From: Bicyclus anynana
Lineage: Eukaryota > Arthropoda > Insecta > Lepidoptera > Nymphalidae
Length of the DNA: 64,000 bases
NCBI RefSeq assembly: GCF_947172395.1
Contig: NC_069083.1
Location: 3,256,501 to 3,320,500 of the forward strand
Direction of reading: 5' to 3'
The notes beneath the pieces are model-generated. The model searched no databases, was not told the DNA's origin, and saw only the letters and a program-made list of their open reading frames with translations. The position numbers and the translations under genes are program-made. This document shows, one piece after another, positions 33,942 through 47,826 of this stretch (positions within the stretch are counted from its first letter, which is position 1; each line of letters opens with the position of its first letter).

Positions 33942-34554
33942 TTAAGGGTGCCGAGACTGGCATCCAATGGCAATAGACATCTAGCGTCGAAGCATACACT
34001 TGAAAAATTAAGGGTCTAAAAAAAATAAAAAAGAAAAATAACGGACTCCAGACCCTTATTAGTACAAGTACTTACTAGAGTAAACTCATGGTCTAATTTT
34101 CTGATTTTATAATCTGAGGATGGTCTAGGTATTATAGGCTCTCGTTCTATAAGGATAAACTTTATTGCAGTCTGTTATCGATGCCGCATTTCGTTTAACT
34201 CTACCAATTATTGTTTCAGCCAATGAGTCATTCGCGCTCCTGCCAGCGGGAAAACTCTCCATTAATCAATTTCAAAGAACTTATATTGTTCTTGGCATCC
34301 TAAAAACAGTACGTACTTTTAATAATACGTTCCGAGAAATGCCAAGTTTTCAGAGATATTTATCATTTCCCCCTAAAATAGAGGTAAGAGAGCGATAGAG
34401 CTAATTGTTTCGAAAATTACCAACATCATTAGTTAACAATTTCTAGATTTAATAACAATTTCTTAACACTGAAATCTATACGAAATGGAAGTTCTTTGTT
34501 ACATTGTCCTAGATTAAAAATATCTGAGCTTGGTTTAGACTAAAACTTAGTTAA

Positions 34555-34722
34555 GAGCCCCCGAACACTTACAACTTTTAGTTGGCCAACTTAGTCGGCC
34601 GATTATTATAGAACAGGTATAGCGATGTATGACAGCCCGCACATCTGTCCAACTAAATCACGCATAATTAAAAAGTCGTCCAACTATCGGCCGACTAAAA
34701 ATTGTCAGTGAGCGGCCACTCT
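34555..34722. mobile_element. MITE with imperfect inverted ends
   Basis: Left AGAGCCCCCGAACACTTACA with TAGTCGGCCGAT; right ATCGGCCGACTAAAAATTGT and CAGTGAGCGGCCACTCT. The ends are inverted and about 70-80 percent alike. No clear target duplication was seen. Confidence 0.55.
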
Positions 34723-37455
34723 AAATGTTACTCTACAAAAGACTAATTTAGAATCATTATCATACTGACCGCTAAACTTCGTTCTGGGGATGGCACCAAG
34801 TGATGAGTGATGATGACGACAGGTTATGCTTTTTATCACAAAGTAAACCACTACTTACTTTAATAACAAATATTATCAACAACTGCTTTTTGCAATAAAG
34901 TTCCTGTTAACGACCTATAATAATCAAGTAATGTATCTGTTACGTTGCGTTTCGATAACGTCGATTAATGAAGGTTTCAGAAATGTCATGGAGTATCGAT
35001 GGCGTTCGCAAACCAAGGCTGCCATCGATTCCAATACTGTGTAGACAACCTCGTTGTTATGGAGACAGTGTAGGTAAATATGTAGACAACAGGCATCCAT
35101 TCGATATGGTCGTCATCGCAACGTTCACTATCAAACACTATTTTAAACCCGTAAACTGCAAATGACATTATTTTGCTGCAGTGGTTTTAATTTTTCTTCA
35201 TTTGACTTAAACGTTTTATTTTTGGAAAACTTTTTTAAAGCTTTCAGAAACTAATTTTAGCTTCGCTGTTGACTATTGAATTCCAATAGATAAGTTCTGA
35301 ACCGAATGCTGCAATGTTGCACAGCCGTAAATAATATACGGCTGAACAAAAGGACACCATGTAATCCGACCTATTAGTACTGCTGTCACTCTGATGGCCA
35401 CAACCCAACGACCGCTTTGATCAACAGCCGCCGTGCTAAATGAGCACCTTTTTGAGTCGCTAAAATTATATTCAAAGAGGTTAATAACACGTACAAACGG
35501 GAACTTTCTAAGAATACAGATAGAGATCATGTCAAACGCCCAGAGAAAGAAACGAACGGCGTCAATGTCTCCGGGTGCGTAACTGAAAACCTGGGAGGAA
35601 GTCGCGATTAAAATAAAGCCCGGCGCTGTACTAATGAATTTAATTAATTATTTCCTTAAGATAGCCAGACATAAGCGGGTTGTAACATGTCACTGGATGT
35701 TATGTTCCTAATAGATAAAAGGGGAAAGCTTGTGGCGATTTATTTTCCGTTGTCCCGTTAGTATACCATATCGGAATGACGTGCATTTGCTTCAACTTTC
35801 AGAACACCGTTGTTGTTCGGTTATTAATTTAATAATTATTAGCCAGATAGACAGTTATTTTGCAATAATATGAAAGAGAAAGGGTCTATATAAGCGGTTT
35901 TCACGCGCTACCGTTTGGCTTATGATCATAATTTTTAATTTTAACGGTTTGCTTGTAATAACAATCTTGTAAAATTGGATCTACTCGTAAGTGAATAACT
36001 TGCTTGCTTTTGCCATTTAAGTAATAACACTTTCTAGTAGTAATACGGCCCACCCAACATCACTTGTAGTAAATCACACCAAAAGCTCATTGTTTAGCGG
36101 ATATATGGGCATGCGGGTGAAGCCTCTTCAGACGGTGTAGAAGATCGATTACTTATGCTAAATAATTATTATTGTAGTCATCGAGTTTAGGATATTAAAG
36201 AAATAGTTGAGTAGGTTAAAGGACATGATTATTTTAAACTGTTGTTGAAAGACGATACTAAATTGAAATTAACAAAACATAGTGCAAACTTGCCCATGGC
36301 ATTTCTGGGTACCTGACGTTGTGGGAAGTCAGAAATTACTAAGCAGGGACTAGTGGGAGATTTAATTATTGCACGCAGTACCCGCAAGGATGTGAAGTGC
36401 GGGTGATGTAAAAATTACACGAATCATCGTGTCCGTGTGTCCGAAGGTTCGTGAGATTCGCATCACCGTCTGGCCCTAGCAACGTTTACTTATTATTTTA
36501 ATCTTCACTAATACATTAGTAACAGTAACAACTGATATTCATTTTTAACGTTGTGGGTAACAAACTCGAGTATGAGTCGATATTGTTTGTAGCATGACGT
36601 GAATAATAGAAAACGAAATATTTCGTTATGAAATACATTGAAATGTTTGTTTCATTCATCTATAAAAAATCATATTTAACATACTGAAATTTATTTAGAT
36701 TTGAACTACATTCTTACTTAAGTACGAGTTATATTTTAGTTTTCTTAAATTATACTCCTGTAAACTAGGAAATCTGATATATATAATTGAATAATTAATG
36801 AATAATTTATCTCTGAATAACTTGCACAGATCAAATTTGAAAACAAAAGCTGAGGAAAATGTTCCGGCAAACGAAAACAAATATACGCATATCACTATGA
36901 AGGGAAGTTATGAAACAAAATTATGGTCGCCGTTGATCACGTGTTTCCCGTCGTACGAGATTATATTTTTTCAATTAATTAATAATGTCCACCAATCTCC
37001 AGGCGGCTACTCACTTTCCTGCAGCTAAAGTTTAAAATGGCTGAACTGTGTTTTTATGGACTCGGTTAATTTTGATTTCGCTCATAAAACATTTATTTTG
37101 GCTAACCATTAATTTAAAAAAATAAAAAAAGGAATACGACCAAACTCGCAGCGTACGAAGGGCAATGTCTTAGTAATTTCAACAATTTTCACGATGGATT
37201 CACTTCTCCAAATAATGCTCATGTATTACAGGGGTATTACTTTAATAAATGGTTGCGGTGATTTCAAGGGCCCGCTGTTCTTAAGAGCAAATGTATTGCA
37301 TATGTGTAGGGTTACCATAGTGCATAATAAAAACATAAAAGCTCAAGTGCATTTGGCAAGCATGTGGACGAGTCCACTTTTGAATAGCCTTTTAAAACTA
37401 GGGCACTTGAAATATTGCTTTTTTGTAGATATTAAAAAAAGGTTGATTTAGTACA
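34723..37455. other. AT-rich stretch, no gene seen
   Basis: No splice-bounded frame or recognised mobile element was found. A TATATAAG motif at 35886 has no initiator at the right distance. Confidence 0.35.
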
Positions 37456-37826
37456 AGAAAGCTCAGAGAATCACACAGCGAGCGATGGAACGAGATATGT
37501 TAGGAGTATCTTTGCGTGATCGAATCAGAAATGAAGAGATCCGCAGAAGAACCAAAGTCACCGACATAGCTCAAAGAGTTGCGAAGCTGAAATGGCAATG
37601 GGCGGGACACATAGTTCGAAAAGCTGAAGGACGTTGGGGCCCCATAGTGCTGGAATAGCGACCCCGCATTAGAAAGCGCAGTGTTGGTCGCCCCACCCCA
37701 CCAGGTGGACTGACGACATCAAGCGAGTCGCAGGAATTCGCTGGATGCAGGTGGCTCAGTATCGTGAAGTTTGGAAGTCCTTACAAAAAGCTTATGTCCT
37801 GCAGTGAACGTCCATCGGCGGATAAG
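37456..37826 (+). pseudogene. RTE LINE, C-terminal reverse transcriptase remnant
   Basis: The frame reads QRAMERDMLGVSLRDRIRN, then EEIRRRTKVTDIAQRVAKLK, then WAGHIVRKAEGRWGPIVLE. A TAG then replaces the usual Trp codon, followed by a readable RSVGRP and a one-base insertion that shifts the frame before WTDDIKR. This is the conserved C-terminal tail of RTE-clade endonuclease-reverse transcriptases, which copy their own RNA into DNA at nicked targets. Endonuclease and catalytic RT domains are absent, so the copy is 5' truncated and dead. Confidence 0.85.
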
Positions 37827-38463
37827 TGCTTATGGCTAAGAGACATCAAGATATCTCTTAGTAACACTATGAGAGATAGTTCCTTGTGTAATTATTTCGA
37901 GAGACGTAACAAAATAATTTGGTTAACTAATTTTGGTGTGTGTACAAAAACCAAAATTTGCACACGGATTGAAGTTAATTTGATGCAAAATTTTTAAACA
38001 GAATGGAGTCTAAATGAATACGAACTCGTTGGTAACGCTACAAACGTGCCAAATTGCAAAACAACCGGTCGATGCGAGCCGACCATAAAATTATTTCACT
38101 GCGGCGAGAAACCTCTAGTGCACATTAACTTGTGGCCCTATAAATAGCAAATAGCAGGTTACGTCAATTAAGATCAATATACACTTATTGTAAAATACCT
38201 CCTGACTGATGATTAAAGATGCCTGATAATTATCTTAAACGTAATTAAACCATTGACATATACGAAATAAGATTACATGTAACAAATGTCATCCGGTGCC
38301 GACTAGTGAGTATCATATATGTAGTAGTAGGTAGATGATATTTCTCAATTGATTTAATGTATAATTTAAAAGGTCGCTTTAATAGTTTATTTATGTGATT
38401 ATAAAGTTAATTAATTTTTTTTTGTTAATGAGATTTGATTACAACGAAAAATTACTATTAAAA
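37827..38463. other. Non-coding sequence
   Basis: No recognised feature. Confidence 0.35.
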
Positions 38464-38705
38464 GAAAGCGCTATCTTTGCTGGGAGTAACTCTGCGTGAT
38501 CGAGTTAGAAATGACGAGATCCGCAGAAGTCACCGACATAGATCAACGAGCGAATGTGTCTGACGTGGCAATGGACAGGGCACATAATTCGAAGAGTCGA
38601 TGAACGTTGGTGTCCCAAGGAGCTGGAATGGCGACACACTACAAATAGTAGTATTGGGTGTGTCGCAGGGACGTCTACCGGCTAATATGATGATGACGAT
38701 GATGA
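38464..38705 (+). pseudogene. RTE LINE remnant, internally deleted
   Basis: It shares GCGTGATCGAGTTAGAAATG, GAGATCCGCAGAA, CACCGACATAG, AGCTGGAATGGCGAC and CGGCTAATATGATGATG with the copy at 37456, but with several deletions and no continuous frame. It ends in the GAT-rich RTE tail. Confidence 0.75.
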
Positions 38706-38839
38706 AGTAGTATTAAAAATTCATCTTAACAATACACAATCAACAAACCGTATAAAAGAACATCAGTACGGCATAGGTACTAAAGCGATTAAAGTAAGTG
38801 AATTCACTTACAAGAAAAATAAGACGCAAAACAGCGAGC

Positions 38840-38995
38840 GGTAGAACGCCAGAGGCGGGCGGGCCGCGGGGGCATCATTAAAGGAAAGCTGACATCATCG
38901 CCGAAGTTACACCGGCATTGTTGGTAGGCGAGCCGACGGGCGAAAGAAGAGAGATGGGTTATCGCTTATCGGTGACCCTGGCCGGCCAGCAATAC
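38840..38995. other. GC-rich block of unknown role
   Basis: GCGGGCGGGCCGCGGGGG at 38858-38875 and later CGAGCCGACGGGCGAAAG and CTGGCCGGCCAGC stand out against AT-rich DNA. No plausible ORF or splice site was found. It could be a conserved regulatory element or a TE fragment. Confidence 0.25.
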
Positions 38996-39235
38996 TATAC
39001 TGTATTAATCACGACGCAATAAACTTTATATTGTTTTGTATTTTTTATGTAGAAACAGTATTTTCATCTTGAAAATTACCACAACTTGAAAATACTTTTG
39101 TGATGACTATGGGTATTTTTCAGTCACAGAGTGTGTCTATCATAGTACGCATAACTAAGGCTGGGCCTGCTTATTATTCAGACTATATTCTTTATTATCA
39201 TTAAAAAAAAATACATACAGTAGTACGAGTACTGA

Positions 39236-39356
39236 CTGAGGACATCGAGCGGGCTGCAGAGAGCCACTGGATGATGGCAGCTCAAGATAGTGTTATTTGG
39301 CAGTCCATGCAAGAGGCCTATGTCCAGCAGTTGACGTCCATTGGCTGGCTGGCTGG

Positions 39357-39440
<84 letters not shown>

Positions 39441-39490
39441 GAAGAAGAAGAAGATGATGATGATGATGATGATGATGGTGATGATGACGA
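39236..39490 (+). pseudogene. RTE LINE 3' end with expanded (ATG)n tail
   Basis: 39236-39360 encodes the tail end of the RTE reverse transcriptase (EDIERAAESHWM, then QSMQEAYVQQLTSIG). It is followed by GGCT repeats and a pure run of 26 ATG units (39361-39438), five AAG-like units and more ATG units. RTE elements normally end in a short GAT-rich repeat; here it has expanded. The poly-Met, poly-Asp and poly-His frames across it are artefacts of the repeat. Confidence 0.8.
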
Positions 39491-42442
39491 TTATACGAGT
39501 ACAAGTATTTTTTAGATATATTCGTCTATAACTCCATATAAAGCTAAAATAGGTATACCTGTTGGAAGTGTAACTATTTTTTTTTATTAAATCTCGTTGT
39601 GATAAAAATATTATACCTAACAATTTTTTTCTTGTATTACATACAACTCTCGTATTTACATAAATAAGTAATTCTGTTATCTCGTAGTTAGATAAATAAT
39701 TCGGTAATTACAATATTTTAACATCTCTACCGGTTCTCACACTATTCTGTAGTATTGTTCTAATTTTTTATCTTACCATTTTATTCTTATATTTATTATA
39801 TTTTTTTAAAATTTGCTCTAATATGATCATTGAATATTTTGAATGTCAAAAATGTTCTTGGAATATTTTGGAGTTCAATGCCGTCGGAGTCGAATAGCCG
39901 CGTGCATGGATTGAACGGTTCAATGAATTCAATGTGATCGATTTTGCAAGCATTAATCAGCAAATTAGTCCATTAGTCAAAAAATTATAGGTAATTATAA
40001 AAAAAATAATAACAATTCTGTAATAATCCAAATAAACAACTAAAAAGTAATACGATGTATTTTGATTACTGCTTATGGATGTTTAAATTCGAAATTGGAA
40101 CAACATGTATAGGTAAAAAAGATTACTAAGCATGATAAATTACTTTACTGAACGTTTTATTCTGCTAAATAATTATTAGAAATCAAATTAATCGGCATCA
40201 TAAAATGTATATCCACATTCCATAATATCATCTTATTTCTAATTATTATTGCTACATTGTAATGATAGTAGTTTTACGAAAACTTTATTGACGATAATAA
40301 TTGGCTCTTCTCAAATGACGAAGACTGATTCTATGGGTACGAGTATACACGATATGATTAGAGTCAATAATAGCCTAAGTAATAACAACCTAATAAATAA
40401 GTAATAATAACCTAAGTAAACCACGAACCGAGTTCGATACATCTAATTTAAAATGAAATTTGAATGGATAAATATTGATATTAAAGCTTCCGAGTGACAT
40501 CTAGGTCGCGAAGTTAACTGTACATTTGATCAAATTAATTATGGATCTTGATTTGCGACTCCTCCAAACTTAGCTATGCATAGAACCGGTTGCCGAGTAT
40601 TAAATTTTGTTGCCATAAGAGAGGTGATGTCATGATTTTTTGCCGTCAGTCCGCTTCGCTAATGCGAGATGAATTACTTTTTGTTAACGTCCAGCACTTG
40701 GTACTTTACAAGGTTTCATTTGCATGTAAATATAGACTGCGAAGTGAGATTGACAATATTATTCCACGGTATGAGCGGTGTTTGTTATATTGGCTTCATT
40801 TTTCTATGATTGATTTGGCTATCTAAAATTTTTAAACATCAGTTTAAAAGAATATTTTCATAATCTATCTGTCAACGAATCTTTAGTTAGATAGGCAAAT
40901 GACGTTGAAGTGTATAATAATAATTACTTCTAAATGGGAGATGAACTTTTTTTGGCACATGGTGATTTTTTGCTGGGTCGCACCTACATTACTGGAATTG
41001 GAAGGTGAGCATTTAAAAATGTCGTACCATCTATTTTAATTTAGTAAACAATCTTAGGTAGGTATTTTGAAAGCCATAAGGTTCAAACTAGAAAGGTAAA
41101 AATAAAGAGGAAATTTGTCGAGAAAAATATTGGCAGGAAGACAATTTCAGTCAATCATCTTCACTTATGACGTTCGAGATCTCATTCTGCGAATGTAATA
41201 ATAACATGTGACATATTGGTTAGAATTAAATAAAAATTAATAAGAATTAAAACCCCAAAATCTTGATGTATACATATGTCATTATTGAACAAGCAATAAA
41301 GGAATGATGTATGATAGTAAATTATCCTGCAAAGAGCAAAAACAAAAATAAATATAGCAAACGGTAAAAAAAGAGAAGAGGTTAATAAACAAGACATAAT
41401 TGAAACAGGCGCCAATGTTTTGCAAGGTGTAAATCAAAAGGAGTGATAGATATTGATAGCAATAAACGATCGCCATAAAAACGGACAGCTATAAACCGAG
41501 CTGTGTGAGTCGATCGTTATTTACGGGAAACCATAAAAACTGAAACAAAACAAACAATAAAGACCACCGCAATGAGTTGCAGTCGGAAACCACGCGGTGT
41601 CCCGTAACCACTAAAAATAATATTACGTACTGTGGAGAGTACTAAATTGCTGACTCATTAAGATTTAGTTACGAGTGAATCCTTTTTAGAATATATAATA
41701 TATAGGTTAAAAGATACAGATATATCATAAACTTTTTAATTAATCATTAATGTAGGATTATCTATATCTGCTTTTATTTTAACTTGAAATTTATTAGTTT
41801 CAAGAATAAAAAATGAACCACTAAAATGGCTGAAAAGATGCAATTTCAAAAATTCAGGATTGATACTTTCAGGAGCTTTTTAGTTCGATTTATACACTTA
41901 TTGAATTTTGAATGTAATCACTATATTATACTTATTTAAAATTTAAACGATATAAGGTTAAAATAATATTATAATCATATTTCACAATAGCTTACAAGTC
42001 ACATTAGCATTACATGGATGTTCAGCAAAGATTTGTTCGTTAGTAATCGCCATCTTGGCATAACACTAACTGTAATGAGTTGCTAATGTATTTCTTGGCA
42101 ACCACTCCGGATATGAGGTTATTCTATCAGATTTCTTAAACGGAACGAACAAATTACCGTTCAACAAAAAATTTAATTTTAATCTTGTCAGATTTATTTT
42201 TTACTGCAAGTCGAACATTTGAAATTGTCAAGGTTAATGAAAAACAGAAATGGTTCCTTTCACCCGCAAAGTTCAATGATTCTGTGAGTAAGTACGGGTA
42301 CATTCAAATTGGCTCTCGAAAACGGAATTCTGTTGGGAGATTCTGATACTCACCGAGACACTCAGAACCCCTGAAGTTTAATTTTAATGTCGTCCAATAG
42401 CAGTAGGGAGCCTACAGTATAGAAAACAGTAGAGGAAAATAT
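39491..42442. other. Long AT-rich stretch, no gene seen
   Basis: No splice-bounded coding frame and no recognised mobile element. It is probably intronic if the minus-strand gene model is right. Confidence 0.35.
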
Positions 42443-42600
42443 GTCCAGCGCCCGTGACCTAGGGTTTTGTTTGCGACGCTGTGGTCGCCCGAATCAACCA
42501 GACAGCCTGTCGCCACGGCCGCCGGAAAGGGACAGAGATATAGATGAGCGCCGCTAAAGAGCAGGACAGCGGCCCGCCATAGTGCGAATATAAAAAACTG
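42443..42600. other. GC-richer island
   Basis: Blocks such as CGCCACGGCCGCCGG and CAGCGGCCCGCC sit in AT-rich DNA. A minus-strand frame of about 60 codons spans it, but no donor matches its end. It is unclassified: a repeat fragment or a regulatory element. Confidence 0.25.
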
Positions 42601-45600
42601 AACGAGTTGTGGTGCATGACGTAATCAGAGAGAACATAAAGCAAAACTTTATGATCGATAACAATGGTTAGCTATTGGTAGTTTTGGAAGATATCAAGAC
42701 ATTATATTTACGGTTAGCTGAGCACATGACAATTGATTGCTTGGCGACGAAGTTGTCAAAGACCTTTTAGAAACACAATTCGTTGTAACTGACCTTGGTG
42801 TTTTCGTCGACGGACTGTAGAAAGAAATAAAATGATCACATTTGAGACAGTACAATTAACTGCAACTAATCCATAATTTTCATTATTATTCATACAACAA
42901 AATAAATCAGGATGGATTTATCTTGAAATATGGATTTGCATAAAATGTATTATTCTGCAAATTTTGACAAATAAGAAAACAGTATTGTAAATATTGAAGG
43001 TCATCTGTATTTTTATACCATTTAAAGGAAAATTTCTTGCCAATAGATTAGAGTTATCACATTTTATGCGAAAGGAACATTTATTATCGTTTACGGTTTG
43101 CGTCATATCAATAAAATGGTAAATATTATTGACATACCTTCACGCACAACTTGCCTGATGGCTTACTTTTGGCGATTGCTTGCAAAGATACGAGTATCTA
43201 ACAAAAATGTGTAGATCATACTTTAAAACCTAATATAAATTATCATGTAAAACGTTATTTATGATTTTCTAATCCAGAGTAGGTCTCAAAACAATCTTCT
43301 CGAAAATGAGTTTAACTACAAAAAGGTAATATAAAATAATAACTAACTAACACGTAAGCTAAATGTATTACAAGTCAAACAGGCATATCCAACTAAGCCT
43401 GTTAGATAATCGGATAAAAGAGTAACATGTGCAGTGAAATCGTTTAAGTGCAATAAAAATGACGCGAGAAATACTTGATAGTGATCGGCGAACACTAATC
43501 GCCTTTAGATGTTATAAATAAGGATCCAAGATAAATAAAAATAAAATAAATATTATACCGACGCTTCGTTGTTTTCTTTAACGTTGTTTGATAGCTGCTG
43601 AAAATAAAATCGACGTTGTTTATTAAGGTCTCTCACATAAATTAGTACCCTGTTTATTTACATCAACAATTAAGAAAAGATTGTTATTAGTTCCATATCA
43701 TCTTATCATCGACTCAATTAACCCATTTAAAAATGTATTCTACCCTAAAAAAAGGTTATTTATTGTAAATATTTGAAATTAAAATGAATTGAGCTGACCG
43801 TAACCAAGATTGTAGCTTTATCCAGGCTTTATGTTTTACACTAAAAGCGCCGTATTTTCTTTCCTTGACTTACAGTCGTAACAAAACGTAATCAACGAGC
43901 TAGGCATACATAAACGAACACTTACATGACCTATTTATGAGAAGAGAAATGTAGTATGTAAAGGAATAAACTAGCAAAAATAAGTGACAAGAGAAATCCG
44001 AAATCTATTAGTTTCTTTGAGAAACTTGGTAGATAGTATTTTTAGTACCACTACACGCATAAGATTTGCTCAATATGGTTGTAAACAGTGTATGGTATTA
44101 AATGACATCATCGGTGTATTGGGTTATGGCGATTGAAAGTGGTGACGCAATCGTCCAGGACGTTAAAGCTCGGACTTACGGATTACCTTTTTCAAAACGA
44201 ATTTAAATATATATTTATTTCTCAGGCAAAACATATACATTCATTATTTATTGGTATTACCTTAGACACGACATAACAAATAGAACATGTTTTTAATTTG
44301 TACGGCTTTATTAGAAAAGCAACGACATCTGCACTTGGTAATGATGTCATAGAAGCAGTGACATCACCCATGACGTTATGTTTACTTAAACTCATCAAAT
44401 GACGGGAAACCTTGCAGTATTGAGTCACAAAAATGATTAAGAGTATTTTACCACAGACGCTCTAAAATGAGGCAGGCAAAATGATGCAAAATCGAATAAT
44501 TCTAGTCATTGATGATTGACTGAGATGACACTGTCATAGTTTATGTTTTACTATAAGTATACTTATTTGTAAAAAAAATAAATACTACATTTGTTTTAAC
44601 TTTCCATTATAACGAATTCTTCGTAGAAATACTAAGGTCTTTAAAGGTAAGGTTAATAAAGGTCGTTTAGACTTTCCTGCATCGAGACGTGCGGATCGCG
44701 TCATAAGCTAAATATCCAAAGATATAAAGTTTATATTGCCCCATCCCATAACAAATGAAGAAATGTTTTTATATTCACTTTAATTTCAACGTATCAACTC
44801 GTTTAAAAAATAAACAAAGTGATCTAATGAAATGTATATTTTGATAGTACACGTATATTGAATGCATAATAAATGTAAACGTGTAGGTATAGATAATGAA
44901 GTTACAAAGTCACAGTATATATATTATACATACAACTACTGCACGATGTATGAACTAGTAAGTAAATCATAAAAAAATATCTCAATTACAGACCTAAATT
45001 AATAAAATTAATGCGTAAATTTTGCACATAAAACCATGATGTAAAAAAAAACAATTGTGTATAATTTAATTTGTACATTCAGACGTATTTGGCAATTGTT
45101 AAAACAAATATTTATTATTACTGATCGAAAAGACGAAATTTTAAAATTAGATTCTGAAGTGACTCTCCTAAAAATGCTCACATGATTCCATATCAAAGAA
45201 ATATAATTTTAAATTTCTATTAGCAGTGAATGAACGTAAGATTGTCAAATATATATAATTAATAGCAGCAATTATACCATATAATAGGTCACTGATAACT
45301 TAAGTAGGAGCATCATCTGCGAGGTAAATAAAGTCTTAAACAACATAAACGGTGTCGTAATATCAACAAAACAAAATACAGACTTTCAAATCTCAACATA
45401 TTATTCGAGGGCCAAAAAATGCTTAAAAATAAAACTGGAACCGGTTTAAGAAAATGACACAAGCCCACGCGGCTTGTTTTTAGAGCACTTACATAAATCG
45501 CCGCAGCGGGGAGTTTTTATAGCGCATAAAGACTATTTCAAATTTATTTTGCGTGTTAATTTATCAAAACGTGTAAAAACAAAGTTCCTAAAGCTGTGTA

Positions 45601-45937
45601 ACATTCCATGTGACACTAGCTAACGTGGGACAGTTCGAAATAAGATTTCAACATTTCGACTGAGAAATCTTATGCCATGGAGTGCATAAATCACAAGCTA
45701 GATGACGAGGACGCGTTGCGCAATGCGGTAGAGACGCGAGCGATATTTTTTTAATAGGAAGCCACATAACATGACGTGAGTCACCAATACTCGCCATCAG
45801 TACACTTGGATGGTTTTCAACTATTTGAATTCCACATAGAGACAGAACTTCATAAAGATTCATTTACATAATCAAAACATAGACCGAAGTAGTAATTACA
45901 ATAGAAAACTAAAAACTCAACATCGTTAATATTTAAT
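42601..45937. other. Long AT-rich stretch, no gene seen
   Basis: A minus-strand GTATGT donor-like site at 43137 has no convincing upstream acceptor. Otherwise nothing was recognised. Confidence 0.35.
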
Positions 45938-46098
45938 CTTTTTTTTTTAAATTTAATATGACCAATATTCCCCATTCACCTCCATCTAGTCGGAAAAGAT
46001 TATATTAGGAGTGAGTACGACAATAGACCAACGGGGCTGGGATCGAACCACCACCCCGGTGATAAGTCCGACCCCTCTTACCGTTGAGCTATTGAGGC
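45938..46098 (-). mobile_element. SINE-C copy
   Basis: The minus strand reads GCCTCAATAGCTCAACGGTA, GGTTCGATCCC (box B) and GTCTATTGTCGTACTCACTC, with a TGGTCATATTAAATTTAAAA tail. It matches the plus-strand copy at 60506. Confidence 0.8.
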
Positions 46099-47163
46099 TC
46101 CAATCTCAAAATCTGATTTTAAAAAATAATGTACCTCTAAAAACTTATGTATACTGTAATTCAATAAGACTATTGGCAATATAACATTATCTTCTAACAT
46201 TTATAGTATTTACGAGGCCATCATTAATTTTTAACAAAAACTAAGTAAATGCAAATTCGCAAAAAATATATCACGTTAAAAAAAATATCCTGTTTTGGAA
46301 AGACGATCACAAACATTGATAAATTTCATTTTCCTTAAGGAAAAAACATAATATCTGACATCGATTTATTTGTATGTCTTACAGAACATTTAAAATGAAA
46401 TTTCCAACGTCAATTATAAAAATAATTTACCATAATTTAAGTACAAAGGGCGTAGTTAATTAACAATTAGCAGTTATGCAACGATAAATTGCGTTATCAA
46501 CGATAAACAAATCGGTTAGTTTAAATCAAGAAGGTCGTGCAAATAACATCAAGCTATGTGGAGCGAGCAAAATTTTTAGTTCCTTGAACTGATAAACTAC
46601 ATTTCGATAATTATTATCTAATGAATAAACGAACGAGCTTCATTAGAACGTACCGAAGAACATAGCAACAGACCTTTGCGTAACTGTGTAAAGACAGACA
46701 GAATTAAGGTCACGTAAACAACTCGCTTTAAGGATGTGGGTTATAAGATAAAATGCAGCACTCTATTAATATTCGGGAATATTGAAGAAAGGTTGTATGT
46801 ACGCATAACTCTTGTTTATAAACTTAAGATGTACGAATTGATTTAGGAAACAGTCATTTAGCTTTCTACCAAAACATAAGATGACAGACGTAAGAGACAT
46901 CATATCTGTAAGTGCATGACGATATAAAACAACACGTGCTTAAAAAATTAACAGATTAAGTTATCTCTAATTGTGAAAGCATAACAATGTGTAAAGTAAA
47001 ATGACGCTATGAAATGTTAATTAGCAATTATAAAGCGTTAAGATATCGATAATAACGATAGTTTGACGTCAATATAACGTGCACTTGATGACCTTTTCCG
47101 GATTAAGCTTTGCTAAGCGATTTTGTTTTCATTTGTCGCAGGAGATTAAATACATTATACAAC
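46099..47163. other. AT-rich non-coding sequence
   Basis: No recognised feature. Confidence 0.35.
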
Positions 47164-47187
47164 CTTTGATTATATATATAATCAAAG
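47164..47187. repeat. Perfect 24-bp palindrome
   Basis: CTTTGATTATA / TATAATCAAAG join without a spacer. The alternating TA centre would favour cruciform extrusion. Confidence 0.9.
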
Positions 47188-47732
47188 TATACAACTTACT
47201 CTTTTCAACAACATTTGTTAGATTCTGAAAATATCCATATTTGAATTATGGTTATATGAGTCTGATCTATAAATTTATCGCAGATGTCAAAAATTATTAG
47301 ATTTCAAATCAAAGCAATTTAACTATCCTTTTTCAGAAGTTTTTAATTGCAGGTTGCCCGTTAATTGTCAACAACGTCAAAGGTGTAAGTTAAACGACAA
47401 TTGCAAAAACGTGTTACACAAGATGTATTGAAGCAGTATTAATAGATTGACAATCTGTAAATATGTCACGTTTGAAAGGAAGTCAAATACAAATTTGCAA
47501 CATAATTACTCGTACTATTAAATCAACATCTAATATTAATTATACATATCTTTTGGTAAGTTTGTTCCTGTTGTTTGTTGTTGAGTGCGTTTGGAACCCT
47601 CGTAAATTTAATTTTAAGTTTTCGAATAATTATTATCACCATTATCTTATAATATTAATAAAACCTTTCGAAAGTGCTGGTAAACTAAGCCTAATTGAAA
47701 TAAATGAATATTGACCTGTTGACTATCTTAAC

Positions 47733-47826
47733 GGCAAGCGTCCACAAACCAGCATCGTACTCGTCGGACACATCGCATCAAACGGATTTCTGTATACTTT
47801 GTATGAGAGTCATACAAGGACCATGC
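47733..47826. mobile_element. GCAGGCGTCC-type MITE fragment
   Basis: GGCAAGCGTCCACAAACCAG, ATCGTACTCGTCGGACACAT and CGCATCAAACGGATTTC match the left part of the family. The right terminus was not found. Confidence 0.55.

Noticed and set aside
35886..35895. TATATAAG as a plus-strand promoter
   Set aside because: No initiator at about 30 bases downstream and no coding sequence follows.
39271..39531. Frames encoding long poly-Met, poly-Asp, poly-His or poly-Ile proteins
   Set aside because: They are translations of the (ATG)n microsatellite at an RTE tail, open in several frames on both strands.
43130..43185. Minus-strand GTATGT donor after a short open frame
   Set aside because: No pyrimidine-AG acceptor or ATG in suitable position. 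The donor alone is expected by chance.
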